DNA of 64,000 nt, taken from the NCBI GenBank assembly GCA_030615175.1, contig JAUWZX010000001.1:263840-327839 (forward strand), read 5' to 3'. Position 1 is the first letter of the stretch. Every line of letters starts with the position of its first letter. The translations under genes were made by a program, and so were the position numbers. Under the pieces are notes generated by a model. The model was not told the DNA's origin. It saw nothing but the letters and a program-made list of their open reading frames with translations, and did not search any database. Origin of the DNA: Candidatus Parvarchaeota archaeon (GTDB taxonomy: Archaea; Nanobdellota; Nanobdellia; WJKC01). This document shows positions 32,168 through 41,556 of the stretch, in pieces.

Positions 32168-33846
32168 TATTCATCACCTTCTTTAATGAATTCATCAATA
32201 TTCTCGAATTCATCATTACTTTTACTCTTTTCCTCTTCACTCCCCCCTGCTTCTGCAAGTGAAGTTCCAGTATTGCTTTCAATTAATTTATCAAATGATT
32301 TCCTAATCCCTTCCTCTTTCTCGCCTGTAAGAATTACTAGTGACTTAACTGATTCATTAGAGTATTTAATAAAGGTTGAAATCCTCTCCTGCTGCTTTAA
32401 TGCCTTATGCTTTCTTGATAAGTAAATCCTTAAATCACGCGCGCAGTCCTGTAATGCTAATCGCATCTCTTTCATAATTGTATTATAATGGGCAATAGCG
32501 CTCTTGCCTTCGGAAGTGTAAGGAATCCATGTTGAACCCATGTGGACTAGTATTATTGCAGGACCAGTCGGCATTCCCCTGCCACCAGTCTGGTTTAACC
32601 CGTAACGCCTCCAGTCAATGCCTGAAATGGCTTCAGTGATTGCGCAAGCCCCTGCATCATACTGTAGTGGCATCTTATTAGCGAAGCGGATAATCTTAAC
32701 TTGTTTGTCAGTACTCAGACTGCCTCCAAAAGCAATTGCTGCCTCTATTAAGAAAGGCCTGCCTTTGTAAACGCTTGGATTCCTGCTAACAGTTGTTACG
32801 AATTCAGCATCAAGTCCTGTGCTTAAACTCTTCCTTAACGTATTACTCCCTATAGGGCTTAGGCAGTCAAGCGGCGGCGCCATGAATTTCGTGGCCTGCA
32901 TTAATTTAACAATTTCTGCTGCTTGGTCCCTGCTAATCTTTCCTGGCATATGCCTGAGGTTAACCCCTACTTTATTAAGTATTTCCTTGGCAGTTCTTGA
33001 ACTAACCCTTGAGAATTCCTGAGTCAGGAATGACTTTACGGTTTTGGACTTAGTTAATTTAGATATCCTAATTAAGTCTCCTACTTCAATCCCATAAGGA
33101 TGAGGCTTTATTGACTTTGATTCCTTTGGAACGCTCTCACTTGTTCTTGGGAAAATAATCTTCTTGCCTTCAGGGTCGATGAATGTAATCCTGACGTGGG
33201 GGTTAACAATGCTGGTTCTTCTTAAATATTCATAAATGCTTTTCTCACCCTTGTTAAGATAAGTTCCTACTACTTCCATTTCTACCTGCGTTCCGTGGTC
33301 CCATTTAAATCTTTCCAGCATTCCACTATTAACTATTTCAGGGCGATTCTTAGAAGTGTCAATCCTTAAGTCATAAAAGTATGCTGGGCTCCGAAGACTT
33401 GTTTTTGAAACAACATGGGTTGCCTTGCCAGTTGTTAATTGAGAGTATAATACTGCTGCTGAAACGCCTATTCCTTGCTGCCCCCTGCCCTGTTTTTCTT
33501 TATAGAATTTTGAACCGTATAATAATCTTGTGAAGACATGGGGTATTTGGCCTTTAACGATTCCTGTGCCGTTATCAATAACTCTTACTACATATCTTTC
33601 CCCTCCTATCTTCCTAACCCTGACATTGATTTCAGGCAGCACGTAGTCCTTTCCTTTCTTCTTGCTTTTATAAATCATTTCCTCACAAGCATCAATGCAG
33701 TTGTCAATTATTTCTTTAATGCACGTAAGCATTGCCTTAATTTTGGAATCGTATCCTAATAGGTGCCTGTTTCTTTCAAAGAATTCAGCAACGCTGGTTT
33801 GCTTCATTTCTTTTGCTAAATCTTCAGCAATTGTTCCATCCGTCAT
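32167..33846 (-). CDS. top6B: DNA topoisomerase VI subunit B
   Basis: The GHKL ATPase subunit of topoisomerase VI. The ATP-binding motifs are IKEIIDNCIDACEEM (N box, near 44-58), VRVIDNGTGIVKGQIPHVF (near 88-106) and RGQQGIGVSAAVLYSQLTTG. The helix-two-turn-helix and transducer domains follow (RRYGLNQTGGRGMPTGPAII with the switch lysine further on). Its 559 residues match the family, and the C-terminus is acidic. It forms an A2B2 tetramer with the adjacent gene product. Confidence 0.96.
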   Translation of the reverse strand: MTDGTIAEDLAKEMKQTSVAEFFERNRHLLGYDSKIKAMLTCIKEIIDNCIDACEEMIYKSKKKGKDYVLPEINVRVRKIGGERYVVRVIDNGTGIVKGQIPHVFTRLLYGSKFYKEKQGRGQQGIGVSAAVLYSQLTTGKATHVVSKTSLRSPAYFYDLRIDTSKNRPEIVNSGMLERFKWDHGTQVEMEVVGTYLNKGEKSIYEYLRRTSIVNPHVRITFIDPEGKKIIFPRTSESVPKESKSIKPHPYGIEVGDLIRISKLTKSKTVKSFLTQEFSRVSSRTAKEILNKVGVNLRHMPGKISRDQAAEIVKLMQATKFMAPPLDCLSPIGSNTLRKSLSTGLDAEFVTTVSRNPSVYKGRPFLIEAAIAFGGSLSTDKQVKIIRFANKMPLQYDAGACAITEAISGIDWRRYGLNQTGGRGMPTGPAIILVHMGSTWIPYTSEGKSAIAHYNTIMKEMRLALQDCARDLRIYLSRKHKALKQQERISTFIKYSNESVKSLVILTGEKEEGIRKSFDKLIESNTGTSLAEAGGSEEEKSKSNDEFENIDEFIKEGDE

Positions 33847-33957
33847 TAATTAGATAAATTATCAGGAACTTTTAAAGTTTATGGTAAAAAAGAATATATT
33901 AAAGTGAATATTTTATAAAAATACTCTTAAATTAAAATTATTTCTTTAAAAGATGCT

Positions 33958-34506
33958 TTAAAATGTTCTTAATTTCCTTTTCTTTAGTTTTTTAGCTTCC
34001 TTTTGAATGTAATTGTATGCTGTGTTGTGCTGAGCTCCATTTAAAAGTATTGCAACAGCATTACTTGCAATGTTTGCCCACTCATCTGATCCTATAATAC
34101 TTATTGTTTTGCCGTAAACGCTGACATGACATCCTGTCTCTTTTTCAATGAACTTTCTTGTCTTTCCTTCCTCGCCAATTATTCGCCCCTTGATGCGAAC
34201 CTTGCCTTTCCTTGTTCTTTCAAAATCAGTTATGTCCATTATTTCAAGTTTGTAACCATCGTTAAGCAGTATTAACGCCTTTGACGGCTTAAAACCTCTT
34301 CCAATTGCCTTAATAATTAATTGAGTAATCCATGCCTTATAGGAGTCATCGCTGTTGATTGTTACTTCTTCTTCTTTAATAATTATTTTAGTGCTTGTTC
34401 TTTGCTCAATCATTTTTTTCATCTTCCCGCCCTCGCCTAGAAGCACTGCTACGCGTTCTTTTGGAATTAACACTTTATAACTAACTTTCATTTTTAACCC
34501 TTTCAT
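33958..34506 (-). CDS. KH-domain RNA-binding protein (Dim2/Pno1-like)
   Basis: 182 residues with two KH domains. The first GxxG loop is LLGEGGKMKKMIE and the second GRIIGEEGKTRKFIEKETG. This is the archaeal Dim2/Krr1-like family, thought to bind the 3' end of 16S rRNA during small-subunit maturation and to work with RIO1. The gene overlaps the RIO1 gene by 26 bases from 34506; an ATG at 34491 (MKVSYKVLIP) would reduce this to 11 and is an equally good start. Confidence 0.9.
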   Translation of the reverse strand: MKGLKMKVSYKVLIPKERVAVLLGEGGKMKKMIEQRTSTKIIIKEEEVTINSDDSYKAWITQLIIKAIGRGFKPSKALILLNDGYKLEIMDITDFERTRKGKVRIKGRIIGEEGKTRKFIEKETGCHVSVYGKTISIIGSDEWANIASNAVAILLNGAQHNTAYNYIQKEAKKLKKRKLRTF

Positions 34507-35188
34507 ACCATTTGATTAAGCTCTTATCATCTACTCCTAACTTATTAAACCAATTGCTTATTATCCTGACATCCCTTTCCAGTAATTTCATGCTTAACGG
34601 ATGTTCCTTTAATACTGCCTGGCTGATGTCAATTAATACTGGTTTTTCATTATAATTTATTAAGTTAAACTTGTTTAAGTCGCCGTGAACTAAGTTAGCT
34701 TTGTTCCATAAGTTACGAACCCATTTGTATACTTCCCTGCGCCACGCTATAGGGTTTTTTGGAGGCAGCTTGTTGGCTGTTGGTGCTGGAATGTCATTTT
34801 CTCCTATGAACTCCATTACTAGTGCGTTCTTCTCTACTGCGATTGGTTTTGGAACCCTGACTCCTACCTTGCTTGCCCTTTCTAAATTCTTGTATTCCTT
34901 TTTCGCCCATGCGAATATCACATCACGCGGCCTGTTGCGCACGTGGTCAAATCTCGGGTCGCCATTAATGTATTTGTAAATATCCTTGTAAGCTCTGGCG
35001 ACCATTCTGTATAATTTTATTGCAACTTTTCCCTCTCCTTTCTCTGCTAAATAAACATCTGCTTCCTTTCCTGTGGCTATTACGAATCTCAGCCTGTCAA
35101 AGTGCTTAGCGTATAACTTGTATAGAGCGCTCAGCGTTGTTTTGTCAAAAACTCCCTGCTCCACCTTCCATTCCTCGCGAGGCTTCAT
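34481..35188 (-). CDS. rio1: RIO1-type serine/threonine protein kinase
   Basis: A 235-residue atypical kinase acting in small-ribosomal-subunit maturation. It has VIATGKEADVYLAEKGEGK (P-loop), VAIKLYRM with the catalytic lysine, NLVHGDLNKFNLI (catalytic loop with Asp and Asn) and PVLIDISQAV (metal-binding Asp). The N-terminus EEWKVEQGVFDKTTLSALYK is typical of RIO1. It precedes the KH protein and topoisomerase VI genes, a common archaeal order. Confidence 0.94.
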   Translation of the reverse strand: MKPREEWKVEQGVFDKTTLSALYKLYAKHFDRLRFVIATGKEADVYLAEKGEGKVAIKLYRMVARAYKDIYKYINGDPRFDHVRNRPRDVIFAWAKKEYKNLERASKVGVRVPKPIAVEKNALVMEFIGENDIPAPTANKLPPKNPIAWRREVYKWVRNLWNKANLVHGDLNKFNLINYNEKPVLIDISQAVLKEHPLSMKLLERDVRIISNWFNKLGVDDKSLIKWYERVKNES

Positions 35189-35293
35189 ATGAATTTTTAA
35201 GAGTTTTAAGAATTAAAAATTATTGCCTTGATGATTATCCTCATTAACCTTCATATAACTAATATGAACAACCCAGGGCCCTATAAAACATTG

Positions 35294-35557
35294 TTAATAC
35301 ATTCTTATCCCATTTTTACTTCTTAACACTTTTTTATATAATATATCACAAACTTTTAAAAAACAAGGGTCTCCACATGGTTTAGAATACTCATAAGGAA
35401 CTTCATCAGGCATTTTACTCCAGTAAGTCTTTATAAATTCTTTACAGTCATTAATTGTTTTATGCAGAGTAATGCCATCAGGTCTTATACCCCAACCTCT
35501 TTCACTTTCAATCCAGTCCTGCTTTACCATAATTTTTGATTCTAAATCATCTTCCAT
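35294..35557 (-). CDS. Small hypothetical protein
   Basis: 87 residues, acidic N-terminus (MEDDLESKIMVKQDW...), three cysteines close together (CGDPCFLKVCDILY) and no membrane segment. A single gene between RIO1 and the divergent AbrB/PhoU gene. The CxxxCxxxxC spacing is not a standard zinc ribbon. No family recognised. Confidence 0.6.
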   Translation of the reverse strand: MEDDLESKIMVKQDWIESERGWGIRPDGITLHKTINDCKEFIKTYWSKMPDEVPYEYSKPCGDPCFLKVCDILYKKVLRSKNGIRMY

Positions 35558-35609
35558 TTTTATTACCTACAATAATAAATTAGCACTGAGGTAATAAATA
35601 TTTTAAACT

Positions 35610-35628
35610 ATTACAAAAAAATTGTAAT
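35610..35628. promoter_or_regulatory. Inverted repeat, candidate operator
   Basis: ATTACAA-AAAAA-TTGTAAT, seven-base perfect arms, sits 41-59 bases before the AbrB/PhoU gene and just after a TATA-like TTTTAAAC. This is a suitable place for a repressor. Confidence 0.4.
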
Positions 35629-35668
35629 ATGACAAACTATAAAAAGAGAATTTTAATAAAAAACCAGT

Positions 35669-36517
35669 ATGGAGAAGAAATTAACTGCGCAAGGACCGAG
35701 AGACAGGAAATCATACACTGTTACTCTCCCCAAGGAGTGGGTGAAAAAAGAGAAATTAGACGAGTTAAGGCTTGTAGAGCTTAAAGTAGTTGGAAATAAA
35801 CTTGTTATTTCGCCTAGCAAGGAAATACAGGAAGAGGCTATTATTAATGCTGATGACTATAATAAGAGTTTAATTAAGGTTATCCCTGGATTATACAGGT
35901 TAGGAATTAATAAAATCAGGATTAACTTACTTGATAATAATTTATTGGAAAAAATAATTGAGATTATAAATAAAAGATTAATTGGTTACGAAATTATTGA
36001 ACAAAGAAAGGATTTCATAATAGTAAAGGATATTACAAAGGAATCTGGGGAGGATTTCAAGACTATCTTAAGAAGAGTATTCCTTCTTTTATTAGAACTC
36101 TCAAATAGCGAAGACGCAGTTCAAGTAAGAACTCTTGACAAGAATATAAAGAGGCTGATTAATTACTGCCAGAGAATATTAATAAAAAATGGGCATACTG
36201 AATTCTTAAGGACGCCCCTGTATTACTTATTGCTTGACCAGCTTGAAAAGATTGGTGATGAGTTAAAGTGGATTTTAAGCATTAAGAGGAGAAAGGAGAT
36301 TCTAGACAAGATTACTAAGGTTTTCAGGCAGGGTTATGAAGTATTCTATAAGTTTGACCCTAAGAAATTTGATGAATACAGTAATAAGGCATATCAATTA
36401 AAAAATGAAATTAGGTTAGGTGATAAAATTAATACTGGTGATATGTATCTGCATAATCTTGCAAGATTGATTAATTCCTTATCAGGAACCATGCTTATGA
36501 TAAGATTTAATGATTAG
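35669..36517 (+). CDS. AbrB-domain plus PhoU-like regulator
   Basis: 282 residues. The N-terminus (KLTAQGPRDRKSYTVTLPKEW, then VGNKLVISPS) is a SpoVT/AbrB swapped-hairpin DNA-binding domain. The rest is all-helical and PhoU-like, with two related bundles (VRTLDKNIKRLINYCQRILI and YLLLDQLEKIGDELKWIL). Archaeal proteins of this layout are thought to regulate phosphate or related transport. An inverted repeat just upstream is a candidate autoregulatory site. The stop is 21 bases from the convergent FeoA-like gene. Confidence 0.85.
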   Translation: MEKKLTAQGPRDRKSYTVTLPKEWVKKEKLDELRLVELKVVGNKLVISPSKEIQEEAIINADDYNKSLIKVIPGLYRLGINKIRINLLDNNLLEKIIEIINKRLIGYEIIEQRKDFIIVKDITKESGEDFKTILRRVFLLLLELSNSEDAVQVRTLDKNIKRLINYCQRILIKNGHTEFLRTPLYYLLLDQLEKIGDELKWILSIKRRKEILDKITKVFRQGYEVFYKFDPKKFDEYSNKAYQLKNEIRLGDKINTGDMYLHNLARLINSLSGTMLMIRFND

Positions 36518-36537
36518 AATTCTTCCTCTAATAAAAA

Positions 36538-36978
36538 TTATTGATTTCCCCATCTGTGTCTGTGCCTGCCGTGAACTCTTTTACTTCTAAGGTTTTTTTC
36601 AGGCACAACGTAAATGTTTTGAGCATCTTCTTCGCTTATGCCATACTTGTCTTTATAATTACTGTTTATTTTCATGCCTAGGGCAAGTCCTAGTTTTTCA
36701 TCAATCCTTTCTATTATATACTCTTTTCCTTCAGTAATGTCTGATAATCGTATGTGAGCATATATTTTTTTCATAAGACCTCCTCCTATTGCAAATTTAG
36801 AGCCTTTAATAAGTACTATGTATCCTAAACTTTTTAGTAATACTTCTACTTCAACATCTGGATACACGCCTAAGTTAGCAAGCCTTGTTTTTGCTTTTCT
36901 TCCTGCATCTACATGTATTACTACTGCTTTCCCAATTATTTCATCCAGCGTGCAAGTAAATTCATTTATTTTTTCCAT
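36538..36978 (-). CDS. FeoA-like domain protein
   Basis: 146 residues. The middle (TRLANLGVYPDVEVEVLLKS, YIVLIKGSKFAIGGGLMKKI) matches the SH3-like FeoA fold of metal-uptake and metal-dependent regulator proteins. The N-terminus shows the usual IIGKAVVIHVDAG. Its C-terminal 60 residues are an extra, basic, His/Arg-rich tail (RSKRVHGRHRHRWGNQ) that could bind metal or RNA. No FeoB is nearby; instead it lies 15 bases upstream of aIF1A, so a role outside iron transport is possible. Confidence 0.78.
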   Translation of the reverse strand: MEKINEFTCTLDEIIGKAVVIHVDAGRKAKTRLANLGVYPDVEVEVLLKSLGYIVLIKGSKFAIGGGLMKKIYAHIRLSDITEGKEYIIERIDEKLGLALGMKINSNYKDKYGISEEDAQNIYVVPEKNLRSKRVHGRHRHRWGNQ

Positions 36979-36993
36979 TTTTGTTTTTTCCTT

Positions 36994-37329
36994 TTAGAAT
37001 TCTTCCTCTAATCTCTTTATGTAGCCTTTCCTTCTGAGCCATGATTCCTGAGTTTTTGAGTATTTGTAAATAACATCTCCTTTAGTTTCGCCTTCAATGT
37101 CCCATGGTTCGACAATTACTAAGTTGCTTTCCTTTAACCATAATCTGCGCCTGAACCTTCCTGGAACCCTGCACCGTCTAGTCCTGCCGTCAACGCATTG
37201 CACATCCATTCTTGCAGCACCAAGTAATTTAATAATGATGCCTATAACTTGTTTGCCTTTAGGTAGTTTAACCCTGATTAATTGCTTACCCTCGCGGAAT
37301 TCCTCTTCACCTTTGAACTTTTTTCTCAT
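36994..37329 (-). CDS. eif1A: Translation initiation factor aIF1A
   Basis: 111 residues with an S1-like OB fold: GKQVIGIIIKLLGAARMDVQ, CVDGRTRRCRVPGRFRRRLW and VIVEPWDIEGETKGDVIYKY. It promotes initiator tRNA binding and scanning on the small subunit. The N-terminus is basic and the C-terminal extension short and acidic, as usual. It is in a minus-strand series with DUF424 and aIF2-beta, a translation-initiation group. Confidence 0.95.
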   Translation of the reverse strand: MRKKFKGEEEFREGKQLIRVKLPKGKQVIGIIIKLLGAARMDVQCVDGRTRRCRVPGRFRRRLWLKESNLVIVEPWDIEGETKGDVIYKYSKTQESWLRRKGYIKRLEEEF

Positions 37330-37378
37330 TAAGGAATAATTAATTGATTCATTAATTAAAAAACTTATTATTACTATT

Positions 37379-37666
37379 CTAAAGAATTTTTACCCACTGA
37401 GCGTGGGGCACTCCCTGTATTTCAGTTACATTTATTATTTTTTTTACTTTTCTTAAAGTATTAATTGATTCCTTGCCAAGAACATTAATAATTGTTGCCT
37501 TGCTTAATTCATTAATTACTTCCTCCTCGCTTGCTTTTAAGTTGCCGTAGAATCCTTTACTTACTTTAATCTTTAAACCGTTTTCCTTTAATATTTTGCC
37601 AAGCAAGTCTTCATCGCACACACAGACTAAGTAGTTATTCCCTGCCATCCTTTTATTCATTATCAT
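37379..37666 (-). CDS. DUF424 family protein
   Basis: 95 residues, with YLVCVCDEDLLGKILKENGL, KGFYGNLKASEEEVINEL and IINVTEIQGVPHAQWVKIL. These match the archaea-specific DUF424 proteins, often found beside aIF2-beta. The start at 37666 overlaps the aIF2-beta stop by four bases (37663-37666). Function is not established; the operon suggests translation. Confidence 0.85.
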   Translation of the reverse strand: MIMNKRMAGNNYLVCVCDEDLLGKILKENGLKIKVSKGFYGNLKASEEEVINELSKATIINVLGKESINTLRKVKKIINVTEIQGVPHAQWVKIL

Positions 37667-38103
37667 TTAATACTCCTTACTGGTTTCTTGCCGCCGCAAG
37701 CCATGCATTTAATAAAGGTTAGCCTGTCTTCCTTTACTAGTTTGGTGTCAGGCTTGCCGCATTCCTTGCATTTAACGAATTCATTAACGTACTTGTTAAC
37801 TTTCTCATTTAATGCAGTGCTTGAGAACCTGCCAGTGAATACTGCTCTTGGACCGTTAATATCGCCTTGCGTTGCCAGTTCTCTTAGTAAGTATTTCATT
37901 AAGTGTTCAGGTTTTCTTGCAATGTAATCAGTAATTGTCTTGAAATTATTAATTATTGTTTTATTTCCTTGAACCAGGCCCCTAACTCTTGGGACTTCAA
38001 AACGTTTTTTTTCAAAGACAACGCTGGGCAGTTGACTCCTCGCTTTCTTTAATAATTCATCATAATTATGTTTCCAAGCCATAAGCATAGAAAATGCAGG
38101 CAC
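37663..38103 (-). CDS. eif2B: Translation initiation factor aIF2 subunit beta
   Basis: 146 residues. It has an N-terminal alpha/beta domain (VRGLVQGNKTIINNFKTITD, HLMKYLLRELATQGDINGPR) and a C-terminal C4 zinc ribbon (VKCKECGKPDTKL, FIKCMACGGKKPVRSI). It is the beta subunit of the trimeric factor delivering initiator Met-tRNA. The likely start is the internal MAWKHNYDELL (about 38082), because the preceding seven residues are not conserved in the family. Confidence 0.94.
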   Translation of the reverse strand: MPAFSMLMAWKHNYDELLKKARSQLPSVVFEKKRFEVPRVRGLVQGNKTIINNFKTITDYIARKPEHLMKYLLRELATQGDINGPRAVFTGRFSSTALNEKVNKYVNEFVKCKECGKPDTKLVKEDRLTFIKCMACGGKKPVRSIK

Positions 38104-38156
38104 TTCCTTTTAACTTTTTCGGCAGGAAATTCACAGATTATTAAGCAAGCACTTGC

Positions 38157-38780
38157 TTAATCAAGTACTTTGTACTTGCCTGCCTTTGGCTCAAAGACAG
38201 AGCCGTCAGCCATTAACTCACGGATTAATTTAAGGCATTCAGGCTTCTTAAGTTCCAATTTATTCATCACGTTTTTTAATTCAGCACCTTTACCTTTATC
38301 CAGTTTCTTAATGATTTCATAAACTTCATTTTTACTTATTGCGCGCAGGACTTTCTTCTCCTCTTTCTCCTTTTTTTCTTTGATTTTCTTAGGTTTGCTG
38401 CTTAACTCAAGTTTTCTTAAAACAAAGAGGTCAGGCACTGCCTTACTTATTATTTCAGGAACAAGGTATGTTTCCTCATTATACTGCCTAACCCTTCCCA
38501 CTAAGTCAATTAAGTCACCTATAACTACTTTATCGATTACTTCAAAATTATTCTCCCATACACGAGCCCTGATAGTCTCTGTGCCGTCATCAAGCACTAA
38601 GAAACCGCTGTTATTATCAAAAGTCATCTTATTAACCACTGTTGCCATCACTCTTGTCCTAGCAACTTTTAAGTCCTTAATTTCAACGTAATCAACTTCC
38701 CCTTCCTTTTTAATGTAAGGATTGCTGACTAAGTCTTTAATTATTAATTTATAAGCAGTATGCCTTTGAGTGAACATCAA
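38157..38780 (-). CDS. RPA32-like single-stranded-DNA-binding protein
   Basis: 207 residues. One OB fold spans about residues 30-115 (VARTRVMATVVNKMTFDNNS, FLVLDDGTETIRARVWENNF, DLIDLVGRVRQYNEETYLVP). Then comes a Lys/Glu linker and a C-terminal winged helix (GAELKNVMNKLELKKPECLK, LIRELMADGSVFEPKAGKYK). This is the architecture of RPA32/RPA2. It lies directly upstream of the MCM helicase, 49 bases away, which ends in a similar winged helix. It probably binds ssDNA at the fork. Confidence 0.85.
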   Translation of the reverse strand: MMFTQRHTAYKLIIKDLVSNPYIKKEGEVDYVEIKDLKVARTRVMATVVNKMTFDNNSGFLVLDDGTETIRARVWENNFEVIDKVVIGDLIDLVGRVRQYNEETYLVPEIISKAVPDLFVLRKLELSSKPKKIKEKKEKEEKKVLRAISKNEVYEIIKKLDKGKGAELKNVMNKLELKKPECLKLIRELMADGSVFEPKAGKYKVLD

Positions 38781-38829
38781 TACTTTTTAATTCAATGAGT
38801 TAATTATAAGCATTTATGTACTGCCGGAA

Positions 38830-40857
38830 TTATCTTGGCAGCATCCTGATAGTGCCATGCTTTGGCTCAAATATTTCTCCCTCGCGTTTCATTTTCTGAA
38901 TTATTTCTTCAGTTTTTCCTTCACTAATGCCTCGAGTCTTTGCTTCTTCAATGATGTTGCCCATTGGTATATTATTACCTAATCTATTAGCAAGGTCTTT
39001 TAGGACTTCTTTAATTATTAAAATCTTATTACGCTGGGAAGCAGTTATTCCAGAAACTATAAGGTCAATGTCTAACTCACCTGTTTCTGGGTCAACACCA
39101 ATCTTTGACAAGCAGAATTTAAGCAAGTTAATAGCTCTCTCAGCATCCTTTCTCGTAACTTTATTAGATAACCTAATCCGCGCGTAAGCCTCGCTTATGC
39201 GCACTAATGCTTCTAACTGCCTTGGACTAATGGGTATTGGTCTAACTTCATCATCACCCATTACGCGCTTATTGCGCAGTGAAACATAAAAATCCTTTAA
39301 TTCATTCATTGCTGAATCAGTTAATTGAGGATTAATCCTCTTAGCATAAGCAATGTACTTGCGCAAGTATTTCTGAGCAAAAATTCCTCTCTCCTTCTTA
39401 GGTGTTTTGGCAACGTCTAGCATGTGGCGTGCAATTTTCTCATCACGCTCCCTGTCAGGTATGTCCTTCATAGGGAATATCAAGTCAAAACGGTTAACTA
39501 GAGTGGCGGGCAGGTCAATTTGTTCAGCCACCGGAGTGTAAGGATTAAACCTTGCGTACTTAGGGTTAGCGGCAGCAAGCACGCTCGCCTGCGCATTAAG
39601 AGTGGCATGAATATTAGCTTTTGCAATAGTAACCACTTGTGATTCCAAGGCTTCATGCATGGCTACTCTGTCTTCATTACTCATTTTATCTAACTCATCA
39701 ATGATTGCGATTCCTTTATTAGCAAGGACTAAAACGCCTGCTTCAAGACTCCAGCCTCTCACGAATTCATCTTTTACTACAGAAGCAGTTAAGCCAACGC
39801 CTGAAGCTCCTTTGCCTGAAACATAACGCGCTTTAGGTGCGAGTGTTGAAACATACTTCAGCATTTGAGTTTTAGAAACACCAGGGTCACCGACTAATAG
39901 TATATGCAGGTCTCCTCTAACTATTGTCCCATCAGACCTTTTCTTCCTGACGCCGCCGAATAATTGCACTACAATAGCTTCCTTTATTTTTTCATAACCA
40001 TAAATTGTTGGGGCTATGGAACCAACTAATTTATCATAAATTTTAGGGTCGCTTGCGATTTTCTTAATTTCATTAACATCTTCATCGCTTAATTCAATTT
40101 CAATGAACTCATATTCCATTGGAGTTATTGAATTAGCATTAATGTGGATGTCAAATCTTGTGCTCTTAGCGCCTGTTCTTAAATAAATAGGGACTTCCTC
40201 AACAATACCTACTATCTGAACTCTCGAGCCAGGACATGTTTTTAAAACAATTGTTGGATCAACCAAGTCCTTGTTTAGTATTACACTAATTCTTTGAGGC
40301 TGCTCGCCTCCTTCCATCATTTCAGGTGATTCTTCAATAACTATTTTTTGAACATCCTCTAATAATTTTTCATGAACCGTGAACTTCCCTCTGCGGCCGC
40401 ATTGAGGGCATCTCTTAGGTTCTTTAACCCTGCTAGTTGTCTGCTTTTGCTCTATTAATTGAGCGCATGCAGGGCATTCAAAAATAATTAATGAACTTGC
40501 AGGCCTCACTTCTGATGCCTGCCTCACTAATCCATCAATTTGTACTAACTTGCTTAAATGCTTTGTCCTGATGTTCTTTACCTTAATAATGTTTGATTCA
40601 GGCAGGTTAGTGAATCTTGGCTCTAAATTAAATCCTAGTTCTTCATAAGCCTTTCTCGCGGTTTCTAAGAATTCCTTAGGGTCTTTAAGTAATTCATCGC
40701 TTATTTTAGGTTCTTGATTGTCAAGTACTGTGAAGTCAATGAAGAATGAGTCCTCACCCCTGCTTGAAGCCAGGGCTATTTTCTTGCCATAATTGTTAGT
40801 TATGAAGTCGCGGAACGTCCTTAATAATTCATCCAATTCAAAATTCCCCCCATTCAA
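38830..40857 (-). CDS. mcm: Replicative DNA helicase MCM
   Basis: 675 residues. The N-terminal OB/zinc region has CPACAQLIEQ...CPQCGRRG (C4). The AAA+ core has Walker A GDPGVSKTQMLKYV, Walker B GIAIIDELDKMSNEDR, sensor 1 SVLAAANPKYARFNPY and the arginine finger in LVNRFDLIFPM. The C-terminus is a winged helix (GRISEGKT-like: TRGISEGKTEEIIQKMKREG). It unwinds DNA at replication forks as a homohexamer. Length and motifs are typical and no intein is present. It is followed by the RPA32-like gene. Confidence 0.97.
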   Translation of the reverse strand: MNGGNFELDELLRTFRDFITNNYGKKIALASSRGEDSFFIDFTVLDNQEPKISDELLKDPKEFLETARKAYEELGFNLEPRFTNLPESNIIKVKNIRTKHLSKLVQIDGLVRQASEVRPASSLIIFECPACAQLIEQKQTTSRVKEPKRCPQCGRRGKFTVHEKLLEDVQKIVIEESPEMMEGGEQPQRISVILNKDLVDPTIVLKTCPGSRVQIVGIVEEVPIYLRTGAKSTRFDIHINANSITPMEYEFIEIELSDEDVNEIKKIASDPKIYDKLVGSIAPTIYGYEKIKEAIVVQLFGGVRKKRSDGTIVRGDLHILLVGDPGVSKTQMLKYVSTLAPKARYVSGKGASGVGLTASVVKDEFVRGWSLEAGVLVLANKGIAIIDELDKMSNEDRVAMHEALESQVVTIAKANIHATLNAQASVLAAANPKYARFNPYTPVAEQIDLPATLVNRFDLIFPMKDIPDRERDEKIARHMLDVAKTPKKERGIFAQKYLRKYIAYAKRINPQLTDSAMNELKDFYVSLRNKRVMGDDEVRPIPISPRQLEALVRISEAYARIRLSNKVTRKDAERAINLLKFCLSKIGVDPETGELDIDLIVSGITASQRNKILIIKEVLKDLANRLGNNIPMGNIIEEAKTRGISEGKTEEIIQKMKREGEIFEPKHGTIRMLPR

Positions 40858-40958
40858 AGATTATTTATATTCATTGAAATAAAAACTTATTGATTTTATA
40901 AAGTTTAAATAAAAATGTAATGCCTTAACTTCTTATGGAAAAGTAAAAATAAAGAAAT

Positions 40959-41504
40959 TTAAGATTTTTTAACTAATTTTTTAAGTGTTACTGTCAGTTC
41001 CTTAACACTGTCATTTACTTCTTTTGCATTCTTTGCTCCTGTGCAGACTATCTTGCCTGTGCCGAATAACAGGAATGTTATGTGACTGTTCGGTACTTTG
41101 TAAACCAGTCCTGGGAATTGCTCTGGCTCGTACTCTGCGTTCTCAAGTTTGAGTACAAGAGAGTTTAAATTAAGTTTCATGTGCAAGTTTCCTGAGGCAA
41201 CCATGTTCTGTATTGTTATTTCAGGCTTCTTTTTAGTGATTAAATTAACTTTTCTTAATTCTTTTAATATTTCCTTTACTCCTACCTTGACCATTTCTTC
41301 TGATTTAGCGCCTGTGCAGACCATTTTCCCTGAACTAAACACGAGCGCGGTTATTCCTATATGTTTAAGTCTTAGTACTAGTCCTGGGAATTGTTCTGGA
41401 TTGTATTCAGTGTTTGGTAGTGTTGTCGCTAGTTTCTCTAATGGAATGTCCATGAATGTTGTGACGCTTGCAACCACATTTTCAATTTTTATATCTTCAG
41501 GCAT
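40959..41504 (-). CDS. tbp: TATA-box-binding protein
   Basis: 181 residues made of two pseudo-repeats. Each carries the saddle motif (EQFPGLVLRLKHIGITALVF...SGKMVCTGAKSEE, and EQFPGLVYKVPNSHITFLLF...TGKIVCTGAKNAKE). The intercalating phenylalanines are visible. The factor recruits TFB and RNA polymerase at archaeal promoters. It is a single-gene unit upstream of the MCM gene. Confidence 0.97.
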   Translation of the reverse strand: MPEDIKIENVVASVTTFMDIPLEKLATTLPNTEYNPEQFPGLVLRLKHIGITALVFSSGKMVCTGAKSEEMVKVGVKEILKELRKVNLITKKKPEITIQNMVASGNLHMKLNLNSLVLKLENAEYEPEQFPGLVYKVPNSHITFLLFGTGKIVCTGAKNAKEVNDSVKELTVTLKKLVKKS

Positions 41505-41556
41505 TTATAAAACTCCCTTTATAAATGATTTGTAAATGAATTGCCCTTTATAAATA

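Noticed and set aside
35250-35268. A palindrome TTCATAT/ATATGAA upstream of RIO1.
   Set aside because: AT-rich and 62 or more bases before the start, with no recognised partner; weaker than the 35610 site.
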